This document shows positions 36,040 through 48,009 of a DNA stretch of 64,000 nt, piece after piece (positions within the stretch are counted from its first letter, which is position 1; the number at the start of each line of letters is the position of its first letter). The notes beneath the pieces are model-generated. The model saw only the letters and a program-made list of their open reading frames with translations. It ran no database searches and was not told where the DNA came from. The translations under genes and the position numbers were made by a program. The stretch lies in the NCBI GenBank assembly GCA_035578905.1, contig JAQJVL010000126.1:682001-746000 (forward strand), read 5' to 3'. The DNA comes from Stictocephala bisonia. Lineage: Eukaryota > Arthropoda > Insecta > Hemiptera > Membracidae.

Positions 36040-37632
36040 TATACAGGGTTTTCCGGAACTCTCTGGAACTTTTCATCAAAAATTGTTCCTTAGGTTAAGA
36101 CAAACATATTTCACAATATAAACATGGGTCTACGGTGACTATAGTGTACTCTCTGTCTGTCTATATGTGTTTTTTACAAATTATTTTATAACTCAACAAC
36201 TATTTAAGATAGAACTTCAAATTTATTATAAATGTGTAGCTATATAGGTAAAACAAGGAAGTAAAATATCATTACTGTAACTAAATTAATTTCAAAATGG
36301 CGGCCTTTTGAAATCTTTAATGTCAAATTTTACGGTGACCGTTATAGTTATATAAAAGTTAAGTAAAAAATGCACAATTAAAATACAAATTAAACAACAT
36401 CCTAATTACTGAAGTCGAATAATAAATAACCCAGGTTTGGCAGTTTTGTAAATCAATGTAATTTCCATAATACAACAATACATACCTAAAACATAGTTTA
36501 ACAGCAAATATGAGACGTTGTGCATCATTAATCAGCTGTTTTATATCCACTTCATGTTAACAATGAGTCAGCTGTTTAGTTACAATAAATTATTTATAAA
36601 ATAGAATAGCAAATATTTCCACAAAACAAATTTATAAGTTGATCAAAGTGACGGCCTACAGCATGATTGCATAGTATCCTACGTTATACTAAAGATCGAT
36701 GAACTCGTTCAAAAATATGTACATTCTCCTGAATTCTTTCTTCAGCATCTATACTTCTGCCAACCAAGCCCATTTCACTCTACTGGTTTGCTGTATACCA
36801 GTTCTTTCAACTGTCTGCAAGGAATAAATTCTAATGGTTTGAGGTCAGGGGATCTACCAAGCCAATGGTCAGGTTCACCACGTTTCATCCACTTCTGCTC
36901 AAACGTACCATTTATGAAGTCTCTTGTGCCCATAAGTTGGAGCTCCATCATGTTGAAACCACATATTATGTCTGATATGAAGTGGCACATCTGCTATTAA
37001 CCGGAGACAGTCACTTTGAGCAACTTTTGTAAATTTGTTTTGTGGAAACATTTGCTATTATATTTTATAAATAATTCATTTAAATTAAACAGCTGACTCA
37101 TTGTTAACATGAAGTGGATATAAAACAGCTGATTAATGATGCACAGCGTCTCATATTTCCTGTTAAACTATGTTTTATGTATGTATTGTTGTATTATGGA
37201 AATTACATTGATTTACAAAAACTGTCAAACCTGGGTTATTTATATAAATAACCTGGGATTTCAGTAAATAAGATGTTGTTTGATTTGTCTTTTAATTGTG
37301 CATTTTTTACCTAGCTTTTATATAGCTATAACGGTTTCCGTGAAATTTGACATTAAAGATATCAAAAAACCGCCATTTTGAAATTAATTTAGTTACAGTA
37401 ATAATATTTTACTTCCTTGTTTTACCTATTTAGTTACTCATGTATAATAAATGTGAAGTTTGTCTTAAATATTTGTTGAGTTATAAAATAATTTGTAAAA
37501 AACACATATAGACAGACAGAGAATACACTATAGTCACCGTAGACCCATGTTTATATTGTGAAGTATGTTTGTCTTGATCTAAGGAACAAATTTTGATGAA
37601 AAGTTCCAGAGAATTCCGGGACACCCTGTATA
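36040..37632. mobile_element. Foldback mariner-type element with arms of about 600 bp
   Basis: Left arm 36042-36640, right arm about 37030-37630, loop about 390 bp. The ends read TATACAGGG...CCCTGTATA, giving TACAGGG termini flanked by TA, the Tc1/mariner target duplication. Matching landmarks include GGGTCTACGGTGACTATAGT with its reverse complement near 37535, and CAGCTGTTTTATATCCACTT with its complement near 37115. The loop carries a transposase fragment on the minus strand. Arms this long are unusual for mariner, whose TIRs are typically tens of bp. A transcript would fold into a long hairpin. Confidence 0.85.
36775..36990 (-). pseudogene. Fragment of a mariner-like DDE transposase inside the foldback loop
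   Basis: A 71-codon minus-strand ORF. Its middle reads FINGTFEQKWMKRGEPDHWLGRSPDLKPLEF and it ends near LKELVYSKPV (given here in pieces). Known: mariner-like transposases carry a conserved WPARSPDLTPLDFFLWG segment within the DDE core; GRSPDLKPLEF matches it with substitutions, and the text before it matches the usual F-W-IGRGGP-style approach. The first two catalytic aspartates and the HTH region are absent, so it is non-functional. The inverted arms flank it directly. Confidence 0.7.
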
Positions 37633-38384
37633 AGGTTAATTTAGTTGTATTTTATAGAGTATACTTATCCTAAAGACAATTTCGAGATATGTTATAAATC
37701 TCGAAAAAACATTAAAAATTTTAATCATACAAAACCATTTACCACATTGAATTACTTATACTAAAAGCTTCTCTTACAATAAATGTTGCTTACAGATATC
37801 TTCATTATTGAACAGATAAAACGTTATTAAAACCATTGGTAAATGTGAGAAAACTTTATGTTTAACCTTCCTTCAAGATAAGCTAAACAATTTGAATCGC
37901 TAGGAGGCATATTTGGTAGGTTCTTGATGAACATGATAAACATGTAAGAGATATTTTTCAACTAGACCATTTTTATTGATGCTCAATAGACTAGTGTCAT
38001 TAAAATATTATCAGGCCATACATTATTGTCTAATAGGAAATCTTCACAAAACTACCTTACCCTTCCCCACCCATTCCACCTGGAGGTTGAATGAACCGCT
38101 CCCGCTCGATTATGATTATGGTTCGTGCGCGGTTTTAATCAGCGTTTAATCTGCCCCGTTGTTGCCGAATGCGCCGTAATTCTAGCAATTGACTCACAAT
38201 TCGCCGCGCACTGCCTCGCCTTGTACCAGCGCCTACAATGCTGTAAGGCGGCTCTGATGGGAAGGTGAGGTTGTTGCTAACCTGTCCATCTATGTATGGG
38301 TAACCCAGAAACAGTAATTACCGTTCGGAGGATGATGTAGAACAGGAATGCTACATCGCCAAAGGAATTCTTCGCAAAACCCCA
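37633..38384. other. AT-rich, then a GC-rich unique island at 38060-38280
   Basis: The island contains CGCTCCCGCTCGATTATGAT, CGCGGTTTTAATCAGCGTTT and GCCGCGCACTGCCTCGCC. It has CpG-rich, TAAT-bearing unique sequence and no ORF: a candidate regulatory element. Confidence 0.3.
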
Positions 38385-38905
38385 CACAAATTACTAGATG
38401 CTGTGATCACACACAATACGTACTCCGTCAATCGACCAACCCGACAAACTTTGTACTACGACAATCGAATAACCCCACAAACTAATTAGTCAGCCGATCA
38501 ATCTCACACAATACCTACTCCGTCAATCGACCAACCCCACACACTACGTACTCCGTCAATCGGCCAACTCTACACACTGATTACTCAGTCAGCCGATCAA
38601 TCTCACAAACTACTTACTCCGTCAATCGACCAACCCCACACACTACGTACTCCGTCAATCGGCCAACTCTACACACTGATTACTCAGTCAGCCGATCAAT
38701 CTCACAAACTACTTACTCCATCAATCGACCAACCCAACAAAACTTCGTACTCCGTCAATCGACAAACCCCACATACTACGTACTCCGTCAATCGGGCAAC
38801 TCCACACACTACGTACTCCGTCAGTCGACCAACTCCACACACTACCCACTCCCTCAGCGGAACAACCCCACAAAATTCTTATTCCATCAGCCGACAACCC
38901 TCAAA
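38385..38905 (+). repeat. About 33-bp degenerate tandem repeat with a higher-order pattern
   Basis: The basic unit is CTCCGTCAATCGACCAACCC then CACACACTACGTA. Subtypes (CGGCCAACTC, CAGCCGATCAATC) recur in a fixed three-unit order of about 100 bp at least twice (38515-38715). Confidence 0.85.
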
Positions 38906-39029
38906 GGATCTGAGGGATGGTTTGAGAGTTTATATACGCCACTAATTCTAAATAAACAACTATTATGATCCATGTTTCGAGTTAGTTCTACCTCTCATCT
39001 GCTTCACAGATAACATTTTAACATTTTCA

Positions 39030-39082
39030 ATACCACTGTACGTGTATGGGTGGGCGGATGGGTCAATACCACTGTACTAGGA
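39030..39082 (+). repeat. 36-bp G-rich minisatellite, locus 2
   Basis: TACCACTGTACGTGTATGGG then TGGGCGGATGGGTCAA and a partial next unit TACCACTGTAC. It abuts the 57-bp array. Confidence 0.75.
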
Positions 39083-39405
39083 TACTAGGATCTCACCAAC
39101 GTCTCCCTGAATGGCACCCAACCATGCGTCCTAGTGAGATACTAGGATCTCACCAACGTCTCCCTGAATGGCACCCAACCATGCATCCTAGTGAGATACT
39201 AGGATCTCACCAACGTCTCCCTGAATGGCACCCAACCGTGCGTCCTAGTAAGATACTAGGATCTCACCAACGTCTCCCTGAATGGCACCCAAACATGCAT
39301 CCTAGTGAGATACTAGGATCTCACCAACGTCTCCCTGAATGGCACCCAAACACGCATCTTAGTGAGATACTAGGATCTCAGCAACGTCTCCCTGAATGGT
39401 TCGCG
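39081..39405 (+). repeat. 57-bp minisatellite, 5.7 copies, open in frame
   Basis: Copies start at 39081, 39138, 39195, 39252, 39309 and 39366. Unit: GATACTAGGATCTCACCAAC then GTCTCCCTGAATGGCACCCA. Because 57 is divisible by three, a 130-codon ORF (39046-39438) runs through, repeating ILGSHQRLPEWHPTMHPSE. No signal peptide, domain or splice support, so it is treated as non-coding. Confidence 0.92.
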
Positions 39406-39947
39406 TGCGTAAAATTGACGCCGCTTAATGTTCTGTAATTTTACTGACTGCCAAATTATAGTAGGCTCCATACAAATTGATTCTGGCCCTTGATCTTTAT
39501 CGTGTTATAGGTGAAATAGCATGACCCAACAATATCACGATCTGGATTATTAACGACTTACTCAAGAGAAATAGTAATTCTGCTGCTAAGCACTGAAATA
39601 AAATAAAACAAATTAGGAAACTATTCTATCAGATTAAGAATAAAATTGTGTTTTCTATGTACTAAAAGCCAACATATCTCAATAGTTTTGTCTCCAATTT
39701 CTTCTATCAATAGTTATTATGTTATATAGAACTTGATGAAGCAATATCGATTATCAAGAACGGAATACAATAGAATAAATAATATATTTAATGCATAGTG
39801 CTGGTGCAATTTTTTTCATGAAGCCTGAATGTTCTGCATCCGTTTTTTCAAGATATCCCACATCGTGCAGGCACACTTAAAGCCTAGAAAACCACCTCTT
39901 CGACTACATTACCTTCCAAGTTAATCTCAAACGAATCTTCATAATAA
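39406..39947. other. AT-rich, no feature until the LINE relic
   Basis: Nothing recognised, although 39800-39947 could be decayed LINE sequence preceding the readable part. Confidence 0.4.
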
Positions 39948-40227
39948 ACCAACTGTGTTTTAGCTTGGGATATGTTTGACGGTCAAAACAAGTTTCTGGT
40001 ATCAGACCCTGTGACTGTCATGGGTGGTATGAACTTTCTTCGTAAGGAATGGACTATGTTGAGTCGCTTTTGCATGCGTGTGAGAAGATGCATTAACTGG
40101 AAATATAAATGGGGAAGCCAAATGATCAGTCATGTGCGGAAATGAAGTTACGACTGTGCATCATATAGTCAATGAGTGCGCATTGCGTTTATTTCAGGAA
40201 GGACTAGCTGGTCTTCATGAATACTAG
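39948..40227 (+). pseudogene. C-terminal relic of a non-LTR retrotransposon reverse transcriptase
   Basis: Two overlapping frames give consecutive pieces of one protein. Frame 1 (39948-40145) reads ...WDMFDGQNKFLVSDP..., then LRKEWTMLSRFCMRVRRC. Frame 2 (40135-40227) reads CGNEVTTVHHIVNECALRLF, then QEGLAGLHEY and a stop at 40225-40227. Known: many LINE ORF2 proteins end with an R-EW--L-R-R-G-GRC segment followed by a C-CG...HI---C zinc-knuckle-like motif. A frameshift between them and loss of the first knuckle cysteine show it is dead. The upstream RT and endonuclease are absent. Confidence 0.7.
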
Positions 40228-42503
40228 GAGAACCAAGCGTTGAATGATAACAAAACCTGGATTTAACTCTAGGACGGGAGGTCAATTTCAACACTAGACA
40301 CAAATACTTTGTAATTTTGATTTTATTGCATTTAAATGTTTAATTATACATACAATTTTTCATTCTTCCTTCTTTTATTTTCGTAGCTGTCTAAGAAAGT
40401 CATACGATATTGATTTTTCATGTAATATACATTTTTGTGCCATTAATTGTATTAGCAATGTTATCACTTCTGTTGGTTTAAAGTGCATTACATTTACATG
40501 GACTACATTAGCGCTCCACTATTGGACCCAAAAACAACTAATAATTAGAAGCATTGGATTAGAACATTTCAAAGTAACTCTTGTAATTGCTCAATTTTTA
40601 AGTAAATTTATTTTAATTTTGGCAACTGATAAAACGAAATAAATGTCACCTAAGCTGTACCATGTTTTATATTATTTATTAATAAATGCTATAATTTGTG
40701 AAACCCTGCATTATACTATGATAAACTAAAAGAAACGTCCATTCTATAACAATAAACCGAACCTGCTTTCAAATTATTTCGTAACGTGATAGATAAGGAC
40801 TAAAATTCTTTTAAAACATTTGAAATCCACTTGTCAAATCCCTTTTTCACTTTATGTTAATAGGACTTTCTTAAGTACAATAATATTTATGTGTTTATGG
40901 CTTTAGAACCTGCTCTTTTATGATCCTCTCTTGTGTTATAACTAATAAAGTAATAAATGTTTAAAAGTCCTTATAAACATCTTGGATAGAATTATGGACC
41001 TGAGAGAACTGGTTGTTCGAAAGTATAGACGCCTCCCAACTAATGGCCAAGGGAAAGCTCTGATAGTTTTTAACACGATTTAAAATTTTCGGGAAAAATG
41101 TATAAAAAATTATCAGAAAATCACAATAATTATCTCTCATGAGGGATTGTGATCCGTAGTTATTTAAAAAAATAAACATCTTTTATCAGAACTATCTTAT
41201 CTATCGTAAGTTTGAATCTTAAAGGAAAAGTGCAATGAATATAACGTCGTTTCTACACTTTCTACACACTTACTTAAAACTAAGATAAGATTTCAGTTTT
41301 GCACAAACCTTTATGCAAATTCTAAGCGGCTCCTCCTTGTTAGTGGATGATACATTGCGATAACTCCTGGTGCACATAGATAACCTATTTTTTAGATTAG
41401 ATAGTTTAATTGCTCTTTTCCTTGATTTTTGAAGATTTAAAAAAATGAAATTTGTAATGCTTTACTTTTGAAATGAAACCAAATTGAAACTCGGTATTAC
41501 ATGTAAAGTTTCGCTAACCGTAGTTTTAGCGCTATAACTTGGGATGCGTCTCGCCAATCTAGTTTGTATTGGCGTTACATTTCTTGTAAAATTGAAAATC
41601 AACCACATTTCAAGTACAGGCGTATCTAGGGTGTTAAGTATTGTGCAGGCAAGAAAATCAAATTGTTTCAATAATTTGTTGTGTTTAAATATTGTATTTC
41701 ACGAGAGCGATACACTTAATAACTAAAATTAATTATAGTGTAAACATCTGAAATGATTATCTATATGTTAAAATGGCGAATGCACGTATTCCCCGAGAGG
41801 ACAGACGCACCTCCGTTTGTCATACATGGTTGTAGGGCAAATGGATGGGACGCCATTAATTACATCAAAAACCCATTGGCCTCTTGATTTAAACATTTAT
41901 TTTCAAATCGTGTCGTGAGTAGGAAATATGGAGAGGGCTTTGTCAGGATTTGTTATGTTATGTAATACCAAACCAGACGATTGGTACACTCAAGAGCACA
42001 ATTAATTAATACTACAGAATGATTTAATATCTACTAACTGTACTTGTATAACATCAGACAAATAAACGCCTTCAACTCAGTAATTTCTATCTGCTACACA
42101 TCTACGTATGGAGGAAAGGGGGGGCAGGGTATCTGCCCCTGAAATGCACTCTCCTCTATTGTCAAGTAGCAGCACCACATAAGAAATAAATATACTATAT
42201 TACTGACACTAGTGAGTGATTTTGAGCCACTTCTGAACATTAAAACAAAATATAAAAATCTATAAACAAATAAATAATTAAGTTTATAGAGTTTCAAATA
42301 TTAAGTTTTTTTTTAGTTTTGCTGCAGGTAAGCAAGTTTAGTTTTTTTTCAAAGCTTGAAGAATATTTTCCTTTCAATTTAACCAATACAAATACTGTAA
42401 GAAATTTAAAATGATAAAATCACCCATTTACAAGTTTCAACAGTTTAAAATGTGTATAAGATACAAGGAAACAGCAAAGAAAAATAAATATCATGTACGT
42501 TAT
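40228..42503. other. AT-rich non-coding
   Basis: No repeat or ORF of note. A small GC-richer patch at 41780-41860 (CCCCGAGAGGACAGACGCAC) is unassigned. Confidence 0.45.
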
Positions 42504-43622
42504 GGTAATAGAGCCGTCTGTGCTAATGAACTCGTCACAAAGTGTCGTACATGAGTAAACCTTGTCCGTATATCACCTCAGGCCAGTCGTCAGCTGACCG
42601 TTGTGCTAATAGAGCCGTCTGTGCTAATGAACTCGTCACATAGTATCGTACATGAGTAAACCTTGTCCGTATACCACCTCCACCCAGTCATCAATTGACC
42701 AATACACTAATACAGCCGTCCGTACTAATGAACTCGTCACATAGTATCGTACATGAGTAAACCTTGTCCGTATACCACCTCAGGCCAGTCATCAGCTGAC
42801 CGTTGTGCTAATAGAGCCGTCTGTGCTAATGAACTCGTCACATAGTATCGTACATGAGTAAACCTTGTCCGTATACCACCTCAGCCCAGTCATCAATTGA
42901 CCAATCCACTAATACAGCCGTCCGTACTAATGAACCCGTCACGCAGTATCATTCATGAGTAAACCTTGTCCGTATACCACCTCCGCCCATTCATCAATTG
43001 ACTAATCCACTAATACAGCCGTCCGTACTAATGAACTCGTCACATAGTATCGTACATGAGTAAACCTTGTCCGTATACCACCTCAGGCCAGTCATCAGCT
43101 GACCGTTGTGCTAATAGAGCCGTCTGTGCTAATGAACTCGTCACATAGTATCGTACATGAGTAAACCTTGTCCGTATACCACCTCCGCCGAGTCATCAAT
43201 TGACCAATCCACTAATACAGCCGTCCTTACTAATGAACTCGTCACACAGTATCATTCATGAGTAAACCTTGTCCGTATACCACCTCAGCCCAGTCATCAT
43301 TTGACCAATCCACTAATACAGCCGTCCGTACTAATGAACTCGTCACATAGTATCGTACATGAGTAAACCTTGTCCGTATACCACCTCAGCCCAGTCATTA
43401 TTTGACCAATCCACTAATACAGCCGTCCTTACTAATGAACTCGTCACACAGTATCATTCATGAGTAAACCTTGGCCGTGTACCACCTCAGGCCAGCCATC
43501 AGCTGACTGTTGTGCTAATACAGCCGTCCTTACTAATGAACTCGTCACACAGTATCATTCATGGGTAAACCTTGTCCGTATACCACCTCAGCCCAGTCAT
43601 CAATTGACCAATCTACTAATAC

Positions 43623-43853
43623 CAATGACTTCAAATACACTAAGACGAAAAGTTCTTATGGGAATTTTTCAGACAAGCGGGAGGGAAGCTTACGCAAACA
43701 GCCGCTACGAGCGCTGCTCCGACAGACAGGGAGCAGGCGGGCGAGCGCTCGTGCCTCTTAGTGGCCGTTTGCGTAAAGTCGAGTTTCTACCTGGACGACT
43801 GGTCTGAAATTTTAACATGGCTACTTTCCGTCTTAGTGTATTTGTAGTCATTG
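43623..43853. mobile_element. 231-bp MITE in the satellite, copy 1
   Basis: The ends are CAATGACTTCAAATACACTA and its complement (TAGTGTATTTGTAGTCATTG). The element is flanked on both sides by CTAATAC (43616-43622 and 43854-43860), a 7-bp target-site duplication drawn from the satellite unit. The GC-rich interior (GGGAGCAGGCGGGCGAGCGC) lacks a gene. Superfamily uncertain; CA...TG ends with a 7-8-bp duplication would fit hAT- or P-like elements. Confidence 0.8.
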
Positions 43854-44264
43854 CTAATACAGCCGTCCGTATAAATGAACCCGTCACACAGTATCATTCA
43901 TTAGTAAACCTTGTCCGTGTACAACCTCAGGCCAGCCATCAGCTGACCGTTGTGCTAATACAGCCGTCCTTACTAATGAACTCGTCACAAAGTGTCGTAC
44001 ATGAGTAAACCTTGTCCGTATACCACCTCAGGCCAGTCATCAGCTGACCGTTGTGCTAATACAGCCGTCCGTACTAATGAACTCGTCACAAAGTGTCGTA
44101 CATGAGTAAACCTTGTCCGTATACCACCTCAGGCCAGTCATCAGCTGACCGTTGTGCTAATAGAGCTGTCTGTGCTAATGAACTCGTCACATAGTATCGT
44201 ACATGAGTAAACCTTGTCCGTATACCACCTCAGCCCAGTCATCAATTGACCAATCCACTAATAC

Positions 44265-44495
44265 CAATGACTACAAATACACTAAGACGAAAAGTTCTTA
44301 TGGGAATTTTTCAGACAAGCGGGAGGGAAGCTTACGCAAACAGCCGCTACGAGCGCTGCTCCGACAGACAGGGAGCAGGCGGGCGAGCGCTCGTGCCTCC
44401 TAGTGGCCGTTTGCGTAAAGTCGAGTTTCTACCTGGACGACTGGTCTGAAATTTTAACATGGCTACTTTCCGTCTTAGTGTATTTGTAGTCATTG
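44265..44495. mobile_element. 231-bp MITE in the satellite, copy 2
   Basis: Same length and same flanking CTAATAC as copy 1, 642 bp downstream. By eye it differs at only about two positions (TTCAAA/TACAAA and CTCTTA/CTCCTA). The shared insertion site shows duplication with the surrounding satellite, not a second insertion. Confidence 0.85.
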
Positions 44496-45478
44496 CTAAT
44501 ACAGCCGTCCGTATAAATGAACCCGTCACACAGTATCATTCATTAGTAAACCTTGTCCGTGTACAACCTCAGGCCAGCCATCAGCTGACCGTTATGCTAA
44601 TACAGCCGTCCTTACTAATGAACTCGTCACAAAGTGTCGTACATGAGTAAACCTTGTCCGTATACCACCTCAGGCCAGTCATCAGCTGATCGTTGTGCTA
44701 ATACAGCCGTCCGTACTAATGAACTCGTCACAAAGTGTCGTACATGAGTAAACCTTGTCCGTATACCACCTCAGGCCAGCCATCAGCTGACCGTTGTGCT
44801 AATACAGCCGTCCTTACTAATGAACTCGTCACAAAGTGTCGTACATGAGTAAACCTTGTCCGTATACCACCTCAGGCCAGCCATCAGCTGACCGTTGTGC
44901 TAATACAGCCGTCCTTACTAATGAACTCGTCACAAAGTGTCGTACATGAGTGAACCTTGTCCGTATATCACCTCAGGCCAGTCGTCAGCTGACCGTTGTG
45001 CTAATACAGCCGTCCGTACTAATGAACTCGTCACATAGTATCGTACATGAGTAAACCTTGTCCGTATACCACCTCCGCCCAGTCATCAATTGACCAATCC
45101 ACTAATAGAGCCGTCCGTACTAATGAACCCGTCACACAGTATCATTCATGAGTAAACCTTGTCCGTATACCACCTCCGCCCAGTCATCAATTGACCAATC
45201 CACTAATACAGCCGTCCGTACTAATGAACCCGTCACACAGTATCATTCATGAGTAAACCTTGGCCGTATACCACCTCAGCCCAGTCATCAATTGACCAAT
45301 CCACTAATACAGCCGTCCGTATTAATGAACCCGTCACACAGTATTATTCATGAATAAACCTTGTCCGTATACCACCTCCGCCCAGTCATCATTTGAACAA
45401 TCGACTATTACAGCCGTCTTACTAATGAAACCGCCAAACAGTTTCCTACATGATAAAACAGTCACATAATGTCGTACA

Positions 45479-48009
45479 TGATTAAATTTGGAGACAATGA
45501 ATTTGTGTATATACGTACATAAGTCTGACGGGCCTTCATATCCTAACAGTATAAAAAAATTATGGTAATATCTTTTTCTGTTATTTCAGTTATTTCAACA
45601 GCCTTGAATAGTCTTAGACTCTTAATAAATGATAAGAGATTATGAATATTTTGTACAGAAAGTGGAATGCGTTTAATTTTCTTGTAAGTGTGTCACCATA
45701 GAACGCAATTTCCTCAATTGTATGTGCTCGCTTTGGAAGTACTGTACTAGCCAGTAACGTTTGAACAAATATTCCATGTGTAAGTACGATCGATCACAAT
45801 GTACCAATACCAACAGGTGGGATTGGAATTGCACCGTCGTAACCAAGGTCAGTGAGCTAATCACAAATGAGTGTATTCTGACCCGATGACCGTTTGGAGC
45901 GAGATGGGTGAAAGGTACGATCGTGCTGATGGATTCTAACAAGCCTGCCGTACACGTGGCCTCAGATGGTATCAGCAGTGCTGTAGTAGCGCGGCCATCA
46001 TATTAAAGGCTATAAACAGATAGGCACCACACACCGCGCATGAATGAAACATCATCTTGTACCGGTCCAGTTGCCGTTCCTGGCCCCAAAACTTCCCAGT
46101 GGGGTCTTAAGGGGTGATGTGATCTCTAGGAAGGCACAGCGGTTTCCATCAATAGAGATATCTATCGTCAAGTCTTTCAGTGTTGGTTGAATAAATGATT
46201 TGTTTTAAGTTGACATATTTTTTCAAATGTCAAGTCATTGGATAAACAAAAATATATTCCAATGGCATGGCGTGTTAGACGATGACAATGAGGGTCAATT
46301 TATTTCTCCTATTTTCAAGTAGACATTAGAAAATGCAGTATTTCAAAAAATGTAAAGGTCCCCCCTTTCTTTAGATTTAATATCCTAATTACGAAAAAGA
46401 ACCCATTTTTCATATTCAAAATATTGCTACAAGAATTATTTACTCAATAGAGTCACCCGATTTCTTCTACCTCTTTAGTCAAATTTAGTTCTTTTAAAAT
46501 TTAAACTCCTCTTGTATGATATTTATTTGTTTGTAAATTTGCAAATATGTAAATGTAGAAATTAAATTGCAATCTCAAGTTAACTTGATGTTTTAATTGC
46601 CTTCATTTCCAAAGCGGCATTGATCGTACTTAATTTAGTTTTATTTTTTTGTGATTTTTCTTATTTATATATATAGAATATTTTCATTATTATTTTTAAT
46701 TTTGTCAAAATAATCAACGCGAGTTCTACAATCCTTGAGCAATATATTTAAACCCACACCCTCCCCTCAATTATAGCCGTTCAAAAGTGCGTAAAATCTT
46801 GAGTGTTTTTATTACTCCAATCATATCAAAAGGAATCGTTTAACCCTTGCAGTCCCGTTTACCTGTTATTCACCTGACGATCACAAAGGCACTCCAAGAC
46901 CAATATGCCGATTATATGAATCAATAACGGTGCTCAAGGGGTGATCTCGAACCATCTCGGAGGGTGTTTACAATATAGAGGAATTATTGTCAGAGCAAGT
47001 TCGGCGCCCTTCCATCACCTTTGTTGGGTGAGCAAGGGTTGTCTCGCCAGGAAGGGTGGGTGTACACTTAGCAGATTTATGATAGTAAAACAATGTAGCT
47101 TCACCTAAACTGTAGCAGAACTAATTCTTTCCTGTCTTCCCATGGGAGGATGGGTGTGAACACCTGGACAAAAACAGTGTGTTTGGTGTGCAGGGTGGTT
47201 GTCTTCATGTTATCTTAGTATACTTCATTTAGCATCTGATGCTTATTTTAGTTAGTACAAGACCAGTTTTAAATACTGGTTGTATTTATGTATTAAATAC
47301 GTGTTTATAGTTTTAAATATTAACCCAGTTGTTGTGTGTTTTTTATTATTATTATTTTTTATTTTATTTTGTGAGTACAACCCTTATATGGTAATCAATA
47401 CATCTTGAGAAAATATCGAAACAAATGAAACTTGCGCAGTAAATAAAATTGATAGCAACAAAAATAAAATAATCTAAAAAATATATGAATGTTTAAAATA
47501 TAATTTAGTCTACAAATTAATTAGTTTACAATAAACATAAAAACTTAAATGTAAAGGATTTGAATGATAATAAATAGAGTTAATGTGTGGACAAACACCA
47601 CTAAGGTGAATGTGTTTGGATATACATGAAAATATTAAAATTAAATAATTTCATCAACTCCTTCTCCTGTTGAAGTCCTTTTACGTATTCTACGTTTGAC
47701 GTACGTCACACTTCCAGTGCCTGTCGCCAAACGTCCGCCTCCACCTCGTCTTGACAGGTCGACGACTTTGAAAATGTCACAGTGCGAGAACGCGGACTCA
47801 TTAACTTTACATTAATTTTTAATGCTCTTTGAAGGCTTGGCTCCTTTTAATTGGATCCTGTTCATAGAAAGCGAGTGAGGCTCATTTGGTCGACTTCTTT
47901 CTCCTATTAGTTAGTCCAGCTCAACAAGTTGGCAACAGGCATTCTTTCTTCTAAAAACTAGATGTGTTATTCAGTCTCACTATGTATGGTAAAGACTGTC
48001 TCCAAACAG
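45479..48009. other. AT-rich, with GC-richer islands at 45780-46140, 46850-47060 and 47680-47900
   Basis: Island 2 has ATCACAAAGGCACTCC and TCCATCACCTTTGTTGGG, an ACAAAG (TCF/SOX-type) core in both orientations. Island 3 has CGCCAAACGTCCGCCTCCAC then CATTAACTTTACATTAATTT. All are repeat-free and lack coding frames: candidate regulatory DNA, unproven. Confidence 0.3.

Larger units (their letters stand above)
42504..45478 (+). repeat. 101-bp satellite, about 25 copies, two unit subtypes
   Basis: Units run GTAAACCTTGTCCGTATACC, ACCTC..CCAGTCATCA, then either GCTGACCGTTGTGCTAATA or ATTGACCAATCCACTAATA, then CAGCCGTCC, ACTAATGAACTCGTCACA and a CGTACATGA end. Subtype 1 carries CAGCTG and subtype 2 CAATTG at the same place. 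The subtypes are interleaved, indicating higher-order amplification. The array is interrupted by two MITEs. ORFs across it (for example 115 codons at 43460-43807) are by-products. Confidence 0.93.

Noticed and set aside
39046..39438. 130-codon ORF of 19-residue repeats
   Set aside because: By-product of a 57-bp tandem repeat; no supporting gene signals.
43460..44650. Several 60-115-codon ORFs
   Set aside because: Created by the 101-bp satellite and the MITE; identical ORFs recur in the duplicate.
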